Below are positions 17,421 through 17,934 of a DNA stretch of 17,934 nucleotides, in pieces. How positions within the stretch are numbered: position 1 is the stretch's first letter; every line of letters starts with the position of its first letter. A model generated the notes under the pieces. The model was not told the origin of the DNA and searched no databases. It saw nothing but the letters and a program-made list of their open reading frames with translations. The translations under genes were made by a program, and so were the position numbers. The DNA comes from Elusimicrobiota bacterium. GTDB taxonomy: Bacteria; Elusimicrobiota; Elusimicrobia; UBA1565; UBA9628. The DNA lies in the NCBI GenBank assembly GCA_023249695.1, contig JAHFCD010000001.1, forward strand, positions 10,552 through 28,485. Reading direction: 5' to 3'.

Positions 17421-17666
17421 ATGAGAAACAAAACCGCCGTGAAGCTCGACGAGAAACTGCCTTGTTGCGGCTGTCTGCCGAAGGACCACTTCGGGGGCTA
17501 CTGCCGCAATCATCCCGAGTGCTACCGCGTCAACACCCACGAACATGCGCCGGGATACAACCTCTGCCGGGGCTGTAACGCCGACAGCGGGGACCGCCAT
17601 TCGCAGGGATGCTCTCGCGGTTGGCCGCGCCCCATCATCGGCGGCAACGGCCAGGAGGTTAACTAA
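17421..17666 (+). CDS. Cys/His-rich small zinc-binding protein, probably leaderless
   Basis: ATG 17421 is preferred over an in-frame TTG at 17415 because it sits at the predicted transcription start. There is no Shine-Dalgarno sequence. The product is 81 residues with eight cysteines (15, 16, 18, 28, 34, 49, 52, 64) and five histidines. Groups CCGC, C-x5-C and CRGC-x-(11)-C suggest two or three zinc sites. First gene of a rightward operon behind a strong promoter, divergent from a probable regulator, so likely expressed early. I do not recognise the family; a small nucleic-acid-binding or host-takeover protein is a reasonable guess. Confidence 0.75.
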   Translation: MRNKTAVKLDEKLPCCGCLPKDHFGGYCRNHPECYRVNTHEHAPGYNLCRGCNADSGDRHSQGCSRGWPRPIIGGNGQEVN

Positions 17667-17870
17667 ATGGAACTCTGGGTGACGAGGCGGTGGCATGTTT
17701 GCGCTCGACTTCCCCGTGGATGGTTCGCCGCGTCGGTGATTCAAAACTTTGACGGGAAAGAGGACTGCGGCATCCAGGTTAAGTTCAGCACCAAGAAAGA
17801 AGCCCGCGCCTACTGCGACATGAAGAACGAAGAACTTGTCGTTGAGGGAAATTACCGGAAGGGGCTCTAG
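17667..17870 (+). CDS. Small hypothetical protein, 67 residues
   Basis: ATG 17667 directly follows the TAA of the preceding gene and has GGAGG with an 8-base spacer (CAGGAGGTTAACTAAATG). The product is a small alpha/beta protein with a Trp- and Arg-rich N-terminus (MELWVTRRWHVCARLPRGW) and the stretch VKFSTKKEARAYCDMKNEE, a beta strand then helix pattern common in small phage early proteins. No function recognised. Confidence 0.72.
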   Translation: MELWVTRRWHVCARLPRGWFAASVIQNFDGKEDCGIQVKFSTKKEARAYCDMKNEELVVEGNYRKGL

Positions 17871-17871
17871 G

Positions 17872-17934
17872 ATGAAATACTTCTCCGTAAAAGTGAGCAT
17901 CGTGCGAAAGCATTTTGTCAACGCCGAGAACGAG
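17872..17934 (+). CDS. Start of a small phage-type protein (3' partial)
   Basis: ATG 17872 follows the TAG at 17868-17870 by one base, with GGAAGGGG upstream. Twenty-one codons are visible to the window edge (MKYFSVKVSIVRKHFVNAEN...). An alternating beta strand start with VNAEN recalls DpnD/PcfM-like small proteins, but the fragment is too short to assign. It continues the rightward operon. Confidence 0.6.
   Translation, partial: MKYFSVKVSIVRKHFVNAENE

Overview
This window looks like part of a high-GC bacteriophage or prophage genome, probably metagenomic. A virion-injected type of polyvalent protein, fibre-like proteins, a holin-like protein and an M15 endolysin lie in one tight rightward operon. 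No terminase, capsid, portal or integrase gene is visible, so the phage type and host are not settled. The Cys-bracketed and FSVGGS-type repeats in the fibre-like protein remind me of secreted proteins from Elusimicrobiota and similar uncultured bacteria. That is recollection only, not a search result.

Layout. Bases 1-9384 (+) are one reading frame, open at the left edge, for a polyvalent protein of at least 3127 residues: an N6-adenine-type methyltransferase, a DarB-like superfamily 2 helicase, a zincin peptidase motif (HELGH) and a long C-terminal part like phage large polyvalent proteins. A 95-codon gene (1133-1420) is nested in another frame inside its Gly/Pro-rich linker and carries the codon bias that the host frame loses there. 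Bases 9384-13937 (+) hold overlapping genes: a collagen-like protein and a repeat-rich fibre-like protein, both with apparent signal peptides, a holin-like membrane protein, an M15 (T5-type) endolysin and a small Cys/His protein. A near-consensus promoter at 13934 drives a hydrophobic 123-residue protein whose ATG sits at the expected transcription start. A strong hairpin terminator follows.

Bases 14390-17395 (-) form a convergent, leftward accessory cluster. In order of transcription it has a double winged-helix protein broken by an in-frame amber codon, a membrane-anchored four-Cys protein, an ASCH-domain protein, a doubtful Cys-rich small ORF, an O-antigen ligase/polymerase-like membrane protein and a small zinc-ribbon protein. 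This resembles a lysogenic-conversion or moron cluster. Bases 17396-17420 are a short divergent control region. From 17421 (+) a consensus promoter starts a second rightward operon of small genes, again with the first ATG at the predicted transcription start.

The most notable points are the nested gene, the two matching promoters with predicted leaderless starts, the amber-interrupted duplicated winged-helix gene, the phage-linked O-antigen polymerase, and fibre-like proteins that carry export signals.
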